From: Rhizobiaceae bacterium
GTDB lineage: Bacteria > Pseudomonadota > Alphaproteobacteria > Rhizobiales > Rhizobiaceae
Length of the DNA stretch: 64,000 bases
Reading direction: 5' to 3'
Assembly (NCBI GenBank): GCA_017640615.1
Contig: JAEPQK010000001.1
Coordinates: 434,001-498,000, forward strand
Below are positions 1 through 8,973 of this stretch, piece by piece. Both the position numbers and the translations under genes were made by a program. How positions within the stretch are numbered: the stretch's first letter is position 1; every line of letters starts with the position of its first letter. A model generated the notes under the pieces. It saw nothing but the letters and a program-made list of their open reading frames with translations. It was not told the DNA's origin and did no database searches.

Positions 1-545
1 TCGGGCCCGTCCGTCTGTGTGTTGCCCAGCCTGTCGGCACGGGTGGTGTGTAGCAGCGCAACGTCGAGCTTGATTGCCGGCATTGCGAGCAACGTCTCAC
101 CGTCCTCATAAGGCGACTCGACCAGTTTGAATCCCGGATTGAATTTCATCACATCCGACCCGATCCCGACGCGGGTCGGCAAGAAGGGGAGGCGCTGTCC
201 AGCAGCTTCGAGGCCGAGAACCAGAAGGCCTTCATCAAGTTCGTTTGCTTCGATTCCGCCGGCCTCGCGCGCCTTGCGGAAGAAGGGTTCGATGGGAATG
301 AAATCGAGAGAAACGAAGCCGTAGATCAGCCGCTTCACTTTGCCGGCGGCGCAGAGCATGCCGATGTCTGGACCGCCATAGGCCACGACCGTAAGGTCTT
401 TGAGGTCCGAGCGCAGGATTTCGCGCACCAGCGCCATTGGTTTGCGCCGTGGGCCCCAGCCTCCAATGCCGATCGTCATGCCGTCTCGCAGCTCATTCAC
501 GACCGAGCGGAGTGTCATTTCTTTATTCATCTTCTTGTATTCCAT
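1..545 (-). CDS. CoA-transferase alpha-type subunit, IpdA-like (partial, 3' end off window)
   Basis: Only the N-terminal ~181 residues are visible; the gene runs off the left edge. The segment GMTIGIGGWGPRRKP near the N-terminus, followed by VVAYGGPDIG and GKVKRLIYGFVSLD, is the class I CoA-transferase fold. From memory it resembles mycobacterial IpdA, which with IpdB hydrolytically opens the last steroid ring CoA ester. The partner subunit would be expected just beyond the edge. I chose the ATG at 545 because GGAAAG lies just upstream; an in-frame ATG at 530 is the alternative. It is the third gene of a minus-strand operon after the fused hydratase/dehydrogenase, with a 36-base gap. Family assignment is firm. 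The IpdA-like substrate class is inference and ordinary 3-oxoacid CoA transfer remains possible. Confidence 0.75.
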   Translation of the reverse strand, partial: MEYKKMNKEMTLRSVVNELRDGMTIGIGGWGPRRKPMALVREILRSDLKDLTVVAYGGPDIGMLCAAGKVKRLIYGFVSLDFIPIEPFFRKAREAGGIEANELDEGLLVLGLEAAGQRLPFLPTRVGIGSDVMKFNPGFKLVESPYEDGETLLAMPAIKLDVALLHTTRADRLGNTQTDGP

Positions 546-581
546 TGTCTTTCCGGTCGGCATCGCAACTTGCGAAAGCCT

Positions 582-2672
582 TCACCCGACCAATCTCCCG
601 TTCTCTGCAGCAAGCCGATCGATCAGCTCCGAGGGTGCGAAGAACTCCGGCCCTACCGTTGCCGAGTAGTGCTTCAAGCGATCGAGAATGAATGGGAGGC
701 CACGTTCGGAAGCCCAGAACATTGGACCACCCAGATGCGTCGGAAACCCGAACCCGCGGGTCCACACCACATCGATATCGGAACCGCGCGCAGCGGTCCC
801 GGTATCGACGAGGTTTGCGCCCTCGTTGATGAGGGCAAGCAAGCACCGTTCTAGAACCTCCTCATCGGCGATCTGGCGGGCGCTGATGCCCCGTTCGCGA
901 CGGTGGTTTTCGAGCAGTTCAGCGACCGACGGATCTTCAGATTGTCGGCCGTCGCTAGCGTATCGATAGTAGCCTTCGCCGGATTTGCGTCCCAGACGAC
1001 CGGCCTCAACGAGGCGTTCGACGATGTCTGCACCGCGCTCGCGCTCGCTCATGCCGTCAAATCGTGCTGCTCGGGTCGCAGCGAGCACATCCAACCCCGC
1101 CATGTCAGCGAGGGCGAATGGTCCGACCGGAAATCCGAATTCTGTGAGCACGCGATCGACCTGCGCAGGTGTTGCGCCGTCCTGAAGAAGGAACAGCGCT
1201 TCGCGCGTTCGTTTGGAGAGCATCCGGTTGGCGACAAAGCCCTCGGCTGCGCCGACCGTGACAGCGGTCTTGCTGAGCCGTTGAGCGAGCGTAGACAGAG
1301 TGACGAGCGTTTTGGCCGAGCTGTTCTTTGCTCGCACATTTTCAACCAGCTTCATCAAATTCGCAGGGTTGAAGAAGTGCATGCCCGCGAAATTCTTCGG
1401 CCGCGAGGTGGCCGTCGCCAGCGCTTCGAGATCGAGAAAGGAGGTATTGGTGACAATGATCGTGTCGTCGTTCGCGACGTTGTCGATGGCAGAAATCAGC
1501 TCGCGTTTCGCTTCGAGGTCCTCTGCAATCGTTTCGATGACGATGTCGCAGCCGGTCATCGCAGAGATGTCGGTCGTTGTAGCGAGACGCGAGAGCCGGC
1601 CTTGAACCGCGTCTTCCGTCAGGCGACCGCGCTTGACCGCGGAAGCGTAGGTCTTGGCGATCGCTTCTCGGGCGCTCGCGAGTGAGGCTTCTTTCCGCCC
1701 GTACAGCGCGACATCAATGCCGGCATCAAGCAGTGCGATAGCGATGCCGCGCCCCATTGTGCCGCAACCGGCAACGCCGGCGCGCGCTATATCGAGCGGC
1801 TCCACGTTGTCCGGGATATTCTCGATTTTGCGCGCGGCTTTCTCAGCCTGAAAGGAATAACGCAACGCTCGCGACTGCGAGGTGGACAGCAGTTCTCTGC
1901 AAACTTCGTACTCCCGGCGCGCGGCCTCTTCGAATGGGGTAACCGCAGCCATTGCGAACAGCTCGACAGCCCTTTGCGGAGCTTCTCGGCCGCGATACTT
2001 CTTCGCATAGCGCTTGCGCGCCTCTTCCTGTTGAGCCCGATCGAACGGTGGGAAGGGAAGCGTACTCGCACGACGGAGCGCGCCGGGCGAAGCCAACTCG
2101 GCCGCGAAGGAGACAGCGGCTTCCTGCAGATTAGCGTCGGCGAGCCGATCGATCAGTCCGCAATCCAGAGCGGCAGCTGCGCTGACCTCCTTACCTTCGG
2201 CAATCATTGTCAGCGCCGGATCAACACCGACAAGGCGCGGGAGCCGAACGACGCCACCGGAACCTGGCAGGATGCCGAGCTTGACCTCGGGCAGGGCGAA
2301 GCCTGCATCGGAGTTCGCGATGCGACCGTGACACGCGAGGGCCAGCTCAAGTCCTCCGCCCATTGCCCTTCCGGCAATTGCGGCAACGACCGGCTTTGGG
2401 CTGCTGTCCAGTCGGGCAACGATCTCACCGAGGAACGGTTCGCGCATTTCGGAGCCGAATTCAGTGATGTCTGCACCAGCGGAAAACAGTTTGCCACGAG
2501 ATGCGATCACCATGGCCTCGATGCCATCGTCGCGCTCGAGCTCGTCCAAGGCGGCGGCAAGACCTGCCCGAACAGAGTGGGAAAGTGCGTTGACCGGCCG
2601 GTTGTCGATCTCCGCTACCAGGACTGTGGCAGTGCGCGAAACCAGAACGGCTGATTTGGCGTGCTGGTTCAT
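582..2672 (-). CDS. Bifunctional enoyl-CoA hydratase / 3-hydroxyacyl-CoA dehydrogenase
   Basis: This 696-residue fusion should hydrate a 2-enoyl-CoA and oxidise the 3-hydroxyacyl-CoA with NAD+. Residues 1-~190 form the crotonase domain: the oxyanion region has GGGLEL and the second catalytic glutamate sits in PEVKLGILPGSGG, so both glutamates are present. From ~295 comes the Rossmann domain (GVAGCGTMGRG), then HFFNPANLMKLVEN and two C-terminal dehydrogenase helical domains. The domain order is that of FadB/FadJ and the peroxisomal L-bifunctional enzyme. Its start overlaps the stop of the upstream oxidoreductase by four bases (ATGA), so the genes are translationally coupled. It probably serves the same CoA pathway as the neighbouring CoA-transferase. 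The true substrate is unknown. Confidence 0.93.
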   Translation of the reverse strand: MNQHAKSAVLVSRTATVLVAEIDNRPVNALSHSVRAGLAAALDELERDDGIEAMVIASRGKLFSAGADITEFGSEMREPFLGEIVARLDSSPKPVVAAIAGRAMGGGLELALACHGRIANSDAGFALPEVKLGILPGSGGVVRLPRLVGVDPALTMIAEGKEVSAAAALDCGLIDRLADANLQEAAVSFAAELASPGALRRASTLPFPPFDRAQQEEARKRYAKKYRGREAPQRAVELFAMAAVTPFEEAARREYEVCRELLSTSQSRALRYSFQAEKAARKIENIPDNVEPLDIARAGVAGCGTMGRGIAIALLDAGIDVALYGRKEASLASAREAIAKTYASAVKRGRLTEDAVQGRLSRLATTTDISAMTGCDIVIETIAEDLEAKRELISAIDNVANDDTIIVTNTSFLDLEALATATSRPKNFAGMHFFNPANLMKLVENVRAKNSSAKTLVTLSTLAQRLSKTAVTVGAAEGFVANRMLSKRTREALFLLQDGATPAQVDRVLTEFGFPVGPFALADMAGLDVLAATRAARFDGMSERERGADIVERLVEAGRLGRKSGEGYYRYASDGRQSEDPSVAELLENHRRERGISARQIADEEVLERCLLALINEGANLVDTGTAARGSDIDVVWTRGFGFPTHLGGPMFWASERGLPFILDRLKHYSATVGPEFFAPSELIDRLAAENGRLVG

Positions 2673-3688
2673 GCGCTTTCTCGCACGTCTTGCAGTTGCT
2701 CCGCGGAGCGCTCTTGCGGTCGGATAACGACTTTGCCTCTTGCCTCGCGCCGCATGACCCGGCCGAGTGCTTCGCTGAACCGATCAAGCGGCCAGGTTTC
2801 GGCGACATGCGGACGAATACGCCCGGCCGCGAGCCATTCCATCAATTCCGCAATGTTCGCCTTGTTCAGGTCCGGGTTCGCTTTCGCGTATGCTCCCCAA
2901 AGCACCCCGACGACCGATATCTGCTTCAGAAGCAGCTGGTTGAATGCGACGGATGGAATGTCACCGGCGGCAAAGCCGATAACCATGTAGCGGCCACCGG
3001 TTGCGAGGCAGCGGAGTGCGGCTGCGGCGAGGTCTCCGCCGACCGGGTCGACCACGATGTCGACACCGCGCCCTCCGGTAAGTTCCTTGACGCGCGAGCG
3101 CAGATCCTCGGAGGAATAGTCGATGCAATCCGAAGCGCCTCGCGATTTCGCTAGCTTCAACTTTTCCGCCGTTGAAGCGGCTGCGATGACATTGCCCCCA
3201 AGCAAGGCGGCTATTTCGACAGCCGCGAGGCCAACGCCACCTGCAGCACCCAGAACCAGCACATTGTCGCCCGGTAGGATGCCGGCCCGTTCCTTCAGCG
3301 TATGATGCGCAGTGGCATGGCCGATCATCAGCGCAGCGGCTTTGTCGAAGTCAGTTTCATCCGGGAGCGGAAACACGTTTGCGCTATCGACCGCAGCGTA
3401 TTCTGCATAGCCGCCGAAGCCTGTGAAAGCCAAAACCCGATCGCCGGGCTTCAGGCTGGTCACGTCGTGAGCCGCCTCCGTAACCACGCCGGCGATCTCC
3501 CCGCCAGGCGAAAACGGGAGCGCCGGCTTCGTCTGGTATTTACCCTGAACGGCGAGCCCATCGTAAAAATTGATGCCGCATGCCTCAACGCGCACGACAA
3601 CCTCGCCCGCCTTCGGGCTGGGGTTGTCTGCCTCGCTGAGGCGAAGGTCCGATAGAGGACCGAAGTTGCGGCACAGGACAGCTTTCAT
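2669..3688 (-). CDS. Zinc-independent alcohol dehydrogenase / NADPH:quinone oxidoreductase family
   Basis: A 339-residue medium-chain dehydrogenase/reductase. The N-terminus MKAVLCRNFG and the nucleotide loop VLVLGAAGGVGLAA (mid-protein) are typical of quinone oxidoreductases and enoyl-thioester reductases of this family. The cysteine ligands of a structural zinc are not evident, which fits the zinc-free QOR branch. The reading frame stays open for another 48 codons upstream, but MKAVLC is the normal N-terminus of the family, so I start at 3688. No strong ribosome site is visible there. It heads the minus-strand operon that continues into the hydratase/dehydrogenase and CoA-transferase. In that context an acyl-CoA or enone reductase is as likely as a quinone reductase. 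Confidence 0.85.
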   Translation of the reverse strand: MKAVLCRNFGPLSDLRLSEADNPSPKAGEVVVRVEACGINFYDGLAVQGKYQTKPALPFSPGGEIAGVVTEAAHDVTSLKPGDRVLAFTGFGGYAEYAAVDSANVFPLPDETDFDKAAALMIGHATAHHTLKERAGILPGDNVLVLGAAGGVGLAAVEIAALLGGNVIAAASTAEKLKLAKSRGASDCIDYSSEDLRSRVKELTGGRGVDIVVDPVGGDLAAAALRCLATGGRYMVIGFAAGDIPSVAFNQLLLKQISVVGVLWGAYAKANPDLNKANIAELMEWLAAGRIRPHVAETWPLDRFSEALGRVMRREARGKVVIRPQERSAEQLQDVRESA

Positions 3689-3953
3689 TGCGTTGATGAG
3701 ACTTCGTTGACCTGAGGACAATGGGTTGGCGATCTTGTCGATGCAGATTGGCTTCCACGTCGTTGCGTTCACATCGTCTGATGGGACTATTCGGCGGGAT
3801 CGGGGATGGTCGCCGAGCTTCGTCGCGGCCATAGTCTGTTAAGACGATGTTGCAGGCATCGGTGACTGCGAGATTTCCGGAGGCTGCAATGGGATTACCG
3901 CCACCAGTCCGGCTGGCGGCTCGCATCGACTGCCGATGGATCGGGAGGAAGAC

Positions 3954-5153
3954 ATGAAGAATATTCTGCTGGCGACGACGATGCTCGCCTCTGTCGCTTT
4001 TGCCGGGGCTGCTATGGCGGGCGACAACAAGATCAAGATCGGCGTTCTTAACGACCAGAGCTCATCCTTCTCCGCGCTTGGCGGAACGGAGGTGGTTCGC
4101 GCCGTGGAACTGGCGGTAAAGAATTTTGGCGGTGAGGTGCTTGGAAGCCCCATCGAGGTCGTTTCGGCTGACCATCAGAACAAGCCTGACGTCGGGCTGG
4201 CGATCGCACGCGAATGGCTTGAGCAGGATGGCGTGGATGCAATCGCCGACATGGCGAACTCCGCAATCTCGCTGGGCGTGAATACGCTCATCGGCGAAAA
4301 AGACGCGGTTGGCCTGTTCGTTTCGCCATTGACGGATCGGCCTACTGAAGCTGATTGCAACGGCCATGTGGTTGCATGGGCGTACGATGCCTACTCGACA
4401 GTCGGAACGACGGTTAAGGCGCTGCTGGAAGAGGGTGGCAAAAAGTTCTTCATCCTTTCGCCCGACTACGAAGCCGGCAAGGTGCAGGAATCCTGGGTGG
4501 AGACTGCGGTCACCGACGGTGGCGGTGAGATCATGGGCAAGATCCGCGCCCCGCTCGGCACAACCGATTTTTCCTCATACCTGCTTCAGGCACAGGCCTC
4601 GGGTGCCGAGTCGATTATCATGAACCTCAGTGGGCCTGAACTCGTGAACGCGCTGAAGCAGGTTCAGGAGTTCGGCATCATCGAAGCCGGCCAGAGCATT
4701 GCGGTTACGTTCCTGCATCAGTCGGATGCACGCGCTATCGGCGCAGAGGCCCTTCAGGGCGTGCGCTTTTCAGCTCCCTGGTTCTGGAACAAGGACGATG
4801 CCTCACGCGACTTCGGCAATGCCATGAGAGAGATCACCGGCAATGCGCCGGGCTGGATCGCTGCCGGCACCTATTCGGCCGTCACCAATTACCTCGAGGC
4901 GGTGAAGGCTGCGGGCACGGACGATGCAGATGCCGTGCTGGAGCAGATGCGCAACATGGAGATCGAAGACTTTTTCGTTCAGAACGGCGAGCTGTATCCA
5001 AACGGCCGCTTGATCCACGACATGTATCTGCTTGAGGTGAAGACTCCCTCGGAAGTTACGGAGGGCGACGACTACTTCAAGTTGGTGCACACCGTGCCGG
5101 CGACCGAGGCCTTTCGGCCTTACTCTGCGACGACCTGCAAGCTACCTGGCTGA
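3954..5153 (+). CDS. ABC transporter substrate-binding protein, branched-chain amino acid type
   Basis: A periplasmic binding protein of about 399 residues in the Peripla_BP_6 (LivJ/LivK-like) family. The N-terminus MKNILLATTMLASVAFAGAAMAG is a signal peptide with an AMA cleavage site. The mature start KIKIGVLNDQSSSFSALGG is characteristic of the family members that bind aromatic or organic acids rather than leucine. The start at 3954 has GGAGGAAGAC immediately upstream; an in-frame ATG at 3936 lacks this. It is transcribed divergently from the acyl-CoA operon and heads the transporter operon (DUF1330, two ATPases, fused permease). The ligand is therefore probably the compound broken down by the neighbouring CoA enzymes. 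The ligand itself cannot be read from the sequence. Confidence 0.9.
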   Translation: MKNILLATTMLASVAFAGAAMAGDNKIKIGVLNDQSSSFSALGGTEVVRAVELAVKNFGGEVLGSPIEVVSADHQNKPDVGLAIAREWLEQDGVDAIADMANSAISLGVNTLIGEKDAVGLFVSPLTDRPTEADCNGHVVAWAYDAYSTVGTTVKALLEEGGKKFFILSPDYEAGKVQESWVETAVTDGGGEIMGKIRAPLGTTDFSSYLLQAQASGAESIIMNLSGPELVNALKQVQEFGIIEAGQSIAVTFLHQSDARAIGAEALQGVRFSAPWFWNKDDASRDFGNAMREITGNAPGWIAAGTYSAVTNYLEAVKAAGTDDADAVLEQMRNMEIEDFFVQNGELYPNGRLIHDMYLLEVKTPSEVTEGDDYFKLVHTVPATEAFRPYSATTCKLPG

Positions 5154-5238
5154 TCGCCGGAATTCGCTGCAGTAATCTGCGATGGCCGCCTCCGAGAGGG
5201 TGGCCATCGCACATCACCCAAAATGACGGGGTACCAGC

Positions 5239-5550
5239 TTGCGCGGCTATTTGATTTTCGAACTGGAGATCACCGACCAGCAGGCATGGGAGGAGTATCG
5301 GCGCGTGGCCGGTCCGATCATGGAGGCGAGCGGGGGGACCTTTCTGGTGCGAAGCGAACGCATCGAACCCCTGGAAGGCGCCTGGACGCCGGCATCGATC
5401 TCCGTCGTCGAATTCCCGTCGTTTGAAGCTGCGAGAGATTTCTACCGGTCGCCGGCTTATCAGAGCACCATTGCCCTGCGCGAACGTGCATCTCGCGGAC
5501 GTGGCATACTTGTCGGAAGTACGCCGATGTCGACAGCAGATTCGCAATGA
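5239..5550 (+). CDS. DUF1330 family protein
   Basis: A 103-residue protein of the small ferredoxin-like DUF1330 family. It has the characteristic RGYLIFELEITD start, a central GG-TFLVR strand and ASISVVEFPSFEAARDFYRSPAYQ near the C-terminus. The only in-frame start that keeps the family N-terminus is a TTG at 5239. Its stop overlaps the start of the first ATPase gene by four bases (ATGA), so it is translated within the transporter operon. No enzymatic function is established for the family. Here it may act on the imported substrate or its CoA ester, but that is inference from position only. Confidence 0.82.
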   Translation: MRGYLIFELEITDQQAWEEYRRVAGPIMEASGGTFLVRSERIEPLEGAWTPASISVVEFPSFEAARDFYRSPAYQSTIALRERASRGRGILVGSTPMSTADSQ

Positions 5551-6314
5551 ACACAGCACACACGCACGACAACATCATCGTCGCCAACGCGCTGACGAAA
5601 CGGTTTCACGGTTTCGCCGCGGTAAGCGACGTCGATCTGGCCGTTCGTCGCCATTCGATCCATGCGCTGATCGGACCGAACGGCGCCGGCAAGACGACGA
5701 TGTTCAACCTGATAACCAAGTTTCTGCCGCCCACCGAAGGGACGATATTGTTCAACGGGAAGGACATAACGGCCGACGACCCAGCCCGTGTGGCGCGCCG
5801 CGGTATCGTACGCTCCTTCCAGATATCGGCCATCTATCCAAGAATGAGTGTGGCCGACAATGTGCGCATGGCGCTCCAGCGTCCGGTTGGTTCGTCGTTT
5901 CATTTCTGGAAGTCAGTCAAGTCGCTGAATGTTCTGGACGACAGGATCGATGAACTGCTGGACGCTGTTGGGTTGCTCGCCTCGCGCGATCAGGCGGCGG
6001 CGGGGCTGCCCTACGGGCGCAAGCGGGCTCTCGAGTTTGCGACAACGCTCGCACTCGAGCCGGAACTGATGCTGCTCGACGAGCCAACGTCCGGCCTGGG
6101 TCACGAGGATGTCGATCGCATCGCCGATCTCATCAAACAGGTGTCGGCTCAGCGGACTATTCTCATGGTGGAACACAACCTGTCGGTGGTTGCGAAGCTG
6201 GCCGACACGATAACGGTTCTGGCGCGGGGCAAAGTGCTCGCCGAAGGACCCTATTCGGAAATCTCGGAAAACCCCGAAGTGGTCGAAGCCTATATCGGAG
6301 GGTCCGATGACTGA
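5547..6314 (+). CDS. ABC transporter ATP-binding protein, LivG-like
   Basis: A 255-residue ATPase of the branched-chain amino acid (HAAT) importer family. The Walker A motif is GPNGAGKTT near residue 48, the Walker B region is LMLLDEPTSGLGHE, and the C-terminus is the LivG-type extension ending in VEAYIGGSDD. The usual LSGG signature is replaced by AAGLPYGRKRALEFA, which is the normal form in LivG proteins. It overlaps the upstream DUF1330 gene by four bases and the downstream LivF-like gene by eight. It energises import of the ligand bound by the protein encoded at 3954-5153. Confidence 0.93.
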   Translation: MNTAHTHDNIIVANALTKRFHGFAAVSDVDLAVRRHSIHALIGPNGAGKTTMFNLITKFLPPTEGTILFNGKDITADDPARVARRGIVRSFQISAIYPRMSVADNVRMALQRPVGSSFHFWKSVKSLNVLDDRIDELLDAVGLLASRDQAAAGLPYGRKRALEFATTLALEPELMLLDEPTSGLGHEDVDRIADLIKQVSAQRTILMVEHNLSVVAKLADTITVLARGKVLAEGPYSEISENPEVVEAYIGGSDD

Positions 6315-7014
6315 GGCCGCAGACCTTACGGTTTCGAACCTCAGCGCGTGGTACGGCGAGAGCCAGGCGCTGCACGGGATGGATTTCAGCGTGCGCCGTG
6401 GCGAGGTTGTGACGCTGCTGGGGCGCAACGGCGCGGGCAAGACCACGACCCTGCGCTCGATCATGGGGCTCATCAAGCGCAAGACCGGAGAAATTCGCCT
6501 TGGCAGCGAGGAGTTGCAGAAGCGCCTGCCGGAATACATCGCCCGGAAAGGCATCGCATATTGCCCCGAGGAGCGGGGTATTTTCGCTAGCCTGAGTGTG
6601 GACGAGAACCTCACGCTTCCGCCGATTGTGGCGCCGGGCGGAATGTCGATGGATGACATTTTCGCACTGTTCCCCAACCTCGCAGAACGTCGCGGCAGCC
6701 AAGGCACCAAGCTGTCCGGCGGCGAGCAGCAGATGCTCGCGATCGCACGCATTTTGCGGACTGGCGCGACAATGCTCCTGCTCGACGAACCGACTGAGGG
6801 GCTCGCGCCGGTCATAGTCAAGCAGATTGGCCAGGTCGTGGGAAAACTAAAGGAGCGGGGCCTGACGGTCCTTCTGGTCGAGCAGAATTTCCGCTTCGCC
6901 TCAAAGTTGGCTGACCGGCACTACGTGGTCGAACACGGCAGGATCATCGACACAATCGATGCCGCCGATGTCGCCGCGAGCATGTCGCGGATCGAAAATT
7001 ACCTGAAGGTATAG
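6307..7014 (+). CDS. ABC transporter ATP-binding protein, LivF-like
   Basis: The second ATPase of the importer, 235 residues. Walker A is GRNGAGKTT, the signature is LSGGEQQML, and Walker B is MLLLDEPTEGLAP, all at the spacing usual for LivF. The N-terminus LTVSNLSAWYGESQALHGM is standard for the family. It overlaps the LivG-like gene by eight bases and is followed six bases later by the fused permease. LivG/LivF heterodimers are the rule in this transporter class, so the two ATPases are expected to pair. Confidence 0.94.
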   Translation: MTEAADLTVSNLSAWYGESQALHGMDFSVRRGEVVTLLGRNGAGKTTTLRSIMGLIKRKTGEIRLGSEELQKRLPEYIARKGIAYCPEERGIFASLSVDENLTLPPIVAPGGMSMDDIFALFPNLAERRGSQGTKLSGGEQQMLAIARILRTGATMLLLDEPTEGLAPVIVKQIGQVVGKLKERGLTVLLVEQNFRFASKLADRHYVVEHGRIIDTIDAADVAASMSRIENYLKV

Positions 7015-7020
7015 CTACGC

Positions 7021-8973
7021 ATGTTCGAGCTCCTCGGCATATCGCCCGTTCTGCTCTTCGGTCAGCTGCTCATTGGCCTGATCAATGGCGTCTTCTATTC
7101 GATGATGAGCTTGGGCGTAGCAATCATCTTTGGCATGCTGCGCATCGGCAATTTCGTCCATGGCGCACAATACATGCTCGGCGCCTTTGGGGCATGGTAC
7201 CTCCTTCACTTGCCGGACATCTTCCCTGGTCTTGGTCTGCCCTCCCTAGGCTATTGGTGGGCCCTGGTGCTCGTGCCGTTCGGTGTCGGGCTGATCGGCG
7301 CGTTCATGGAGAGGTTCTTCATCCGCAAGGTCTATGATTTGGAGCATGCATACGGCCTGCTGCTGACGGTCGGCCTGGCGATGATGATCGAGGGCATATT
7401 CAACGTCGGATATGGCGCAGCCGGCCAGCAATACAGTGTGCCGGATTCGCTGCGCGGTGGCATCAATCTCGGCTTCATGTTCATGCCGCTCTATCGGATA
7501 TGGGTCATCGTCTTTGCGCTGCTGGTGTGCTTGGCGACCTGGTACGTGATCGAGCGCACAAAACTCGGATCCTACCTGCGGGCAGCCACCGAAAACCCCG
7601 ACATGGTTCGCGCGTTTGGCATTAACGTGCCGCGAATGCTCATGCTGACCTATGCGTTCGGCGTCGGTCTGGCTGGGCTGGCAGGTGTCATGGCGGCGCC
7701 GATCTATCAGGTCAGCCCGCAGATGGGGCAGTCGATCATCATCACCATCTTCGCCGTCGTGGTCATTGGCGGCATGGGTTCTATCTTCGGTGCGATCTTT
7801 ACCGGCTTGATGCTCGGACTGATCGAGGGGCTAACCAAGGTTTTCTATCCACAAGGGTCGACCACGGTGATTTTCATCATCATGGCGATCGTACTGGTAT
7901 TCCGGCCGGCCGGCCTGTTCGGAAAGGAAACTTCGGCACATCATCCCTCGGATATTGCCGCAGCGCGGCCAGGCTCGTTCCTCGAAAACGGCAGGTTGTG
8001 GCTGATCGTAATGGCGATCGGCGGCTCGATCCTCCCCTTCATGGTCTATCCGGTCTTCGCCATGAAAATGCTGTGCCTGGCGCTGTTCGCCAGCGCCTAC
8101 AACCTCGTTTTTGGCTATGTCGGTTTGCTGGCCTTCGGGCACGCGGCGTACTATGGATCGTCCGCCTATGTCGCAGCGCATACGGCCTCGATCTGGGGCT
8201 TCCCGACAGAAATCGCCATACTGTCCGGCGTCGCAGTCGCAACAGCCCTGGGTGCGCTTTTCGGTTGGCTGGCGATCCGGCGGCAAGGTCTCTATTTCGC
8301 AATGATTACGCTGGCGCTGGCGCAGATCGTTTACTTTTACGCCATCCAGGCCTCGTGGACGCATGGCGAGGACGGCATCCAATCGGTGCCGCGCGGCTAT
8401 CTCCTCGGCTTCATCGATCTCAACGAACCGCTCAACATGTACTTCTTCGTACTGGCGATTTTTCTCGCCGGATTCGCAGCTATCTACAGGATCGTGCGCT
8501 CGCCTTTCGGGCAGGTTCTGAAGTCGGTGCGTGAAAATGAGCCCCGGTCGATTTCGCTGGGCTATTCAACCGATCGGTTCAAGCTCATCGCCTTCACGCT
8601 GTCCGCGGCATTGGCTGGCCTTGCCGGTGGAACAAAGGCGATCGTCTTCCAGATTGCATCGCTCGCGGACCTCTATTTCATGACTTCGGCCGACGCGCTG
8701 TTGATGACCCTTATCGGCGGCGTCGGAACGCTGCTCGGGCCGGTCGTTGGCGCCATCGTGGTCGTGACCATGCAAAAGGAGCTGGCAACGCTCGGAAGCT
8801 GGGTGATCGTGGTTCAGGGCTCTGCCTTCGTGCTGTGTGTGTTGTTCCTGCGCAAAGGGATCGTCGGGACGCTGGAAGACTTCCTGTCCCGCCGCGAAGA
8901 GCGTAAGCGGATTGCCGCCAATGGGGAGGCAAAAGCTTCTCCTAAGGTGCTCGATCCTCAGGCGAGGCCCTGA
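7021..8973 (+). CDS. Fused LivH-LivM permease of the branched-chain-type ABC importer
   Basis: A 650-residue polypeptide that contains both inner-membrane permeases. Residues 1-~300 match LivH (SMMSLGVAIIFGMLRIGNFVHGA at the N-terminus and GVGLAGLAGVMAAPI later). After a hydrophilic linker around residues 305-325, residues ~330-625 match LivM (YNLVFGYVGLLAFGHAAYYG, then SVRENEPRSISLGY). No stop codon or frameshift lies between them, so this is a genuine fusion. The C-terminal tail after ~625 is charged and probably cytoplasmic. It overlaps the next gene by one base. Fused LivHM permeases occur sporadically in importers of the HAAT family. Confidence 0.93.
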   Translation: MFELLGISPVLLFGQLLIGLINGVFYSMMSLGVAIIFGMLRIGNFVHGAQYMLGAFGAWYLLHLPDIFPGLGLPSLGYWWALVLVPFGVGLIGAFMERFFIRKVYDLEHAYGLLLTVGLAMMIEGIFNVGYGAAGQQYSVPDSLRGGINLGFMFMPLYRIWVIVFALLVCLATWYVIERTKLGSYLRAATENPDMVRAFGINVPRMLMLTYAFGVGLAGLAGVMAAPIYQVSPQMGQSIIITIFAVVVIGGMGSIFGAIFTGLMLGLIEGLTKVFYPQGSTTVIFIIMAIVLVFRPAGLFGKETSAHHPSDIAAARPGSFLENGRLWLIVMAIGGSILPFMVYPVFAMKMLCLALFASAYNLVFGYVGLLAFGHAAYYGSSAYVAAHTASIWGFPTEIAILSGVAVATALGALFGWLAIRRQGLYFAMITLALAQIVYFYAIQASWTHGEDGIQSVPRGYLLGFIDLNEPLNMYFFVLAIFLAGFAAIYRIVRSPFGQVLKSVRENEPRSISLGYSTDRFKLIAFTLSAALAGLAGGTKAIVFQIASLADLYFMTSADALLMTLIGGVGTLLGPVVGAIVVVTMQKELATLGSWVIVVQGSAFVLCVLFLRKGIVGTLEDFLSRREERKRIAANGEAKASPKVLDPQARP

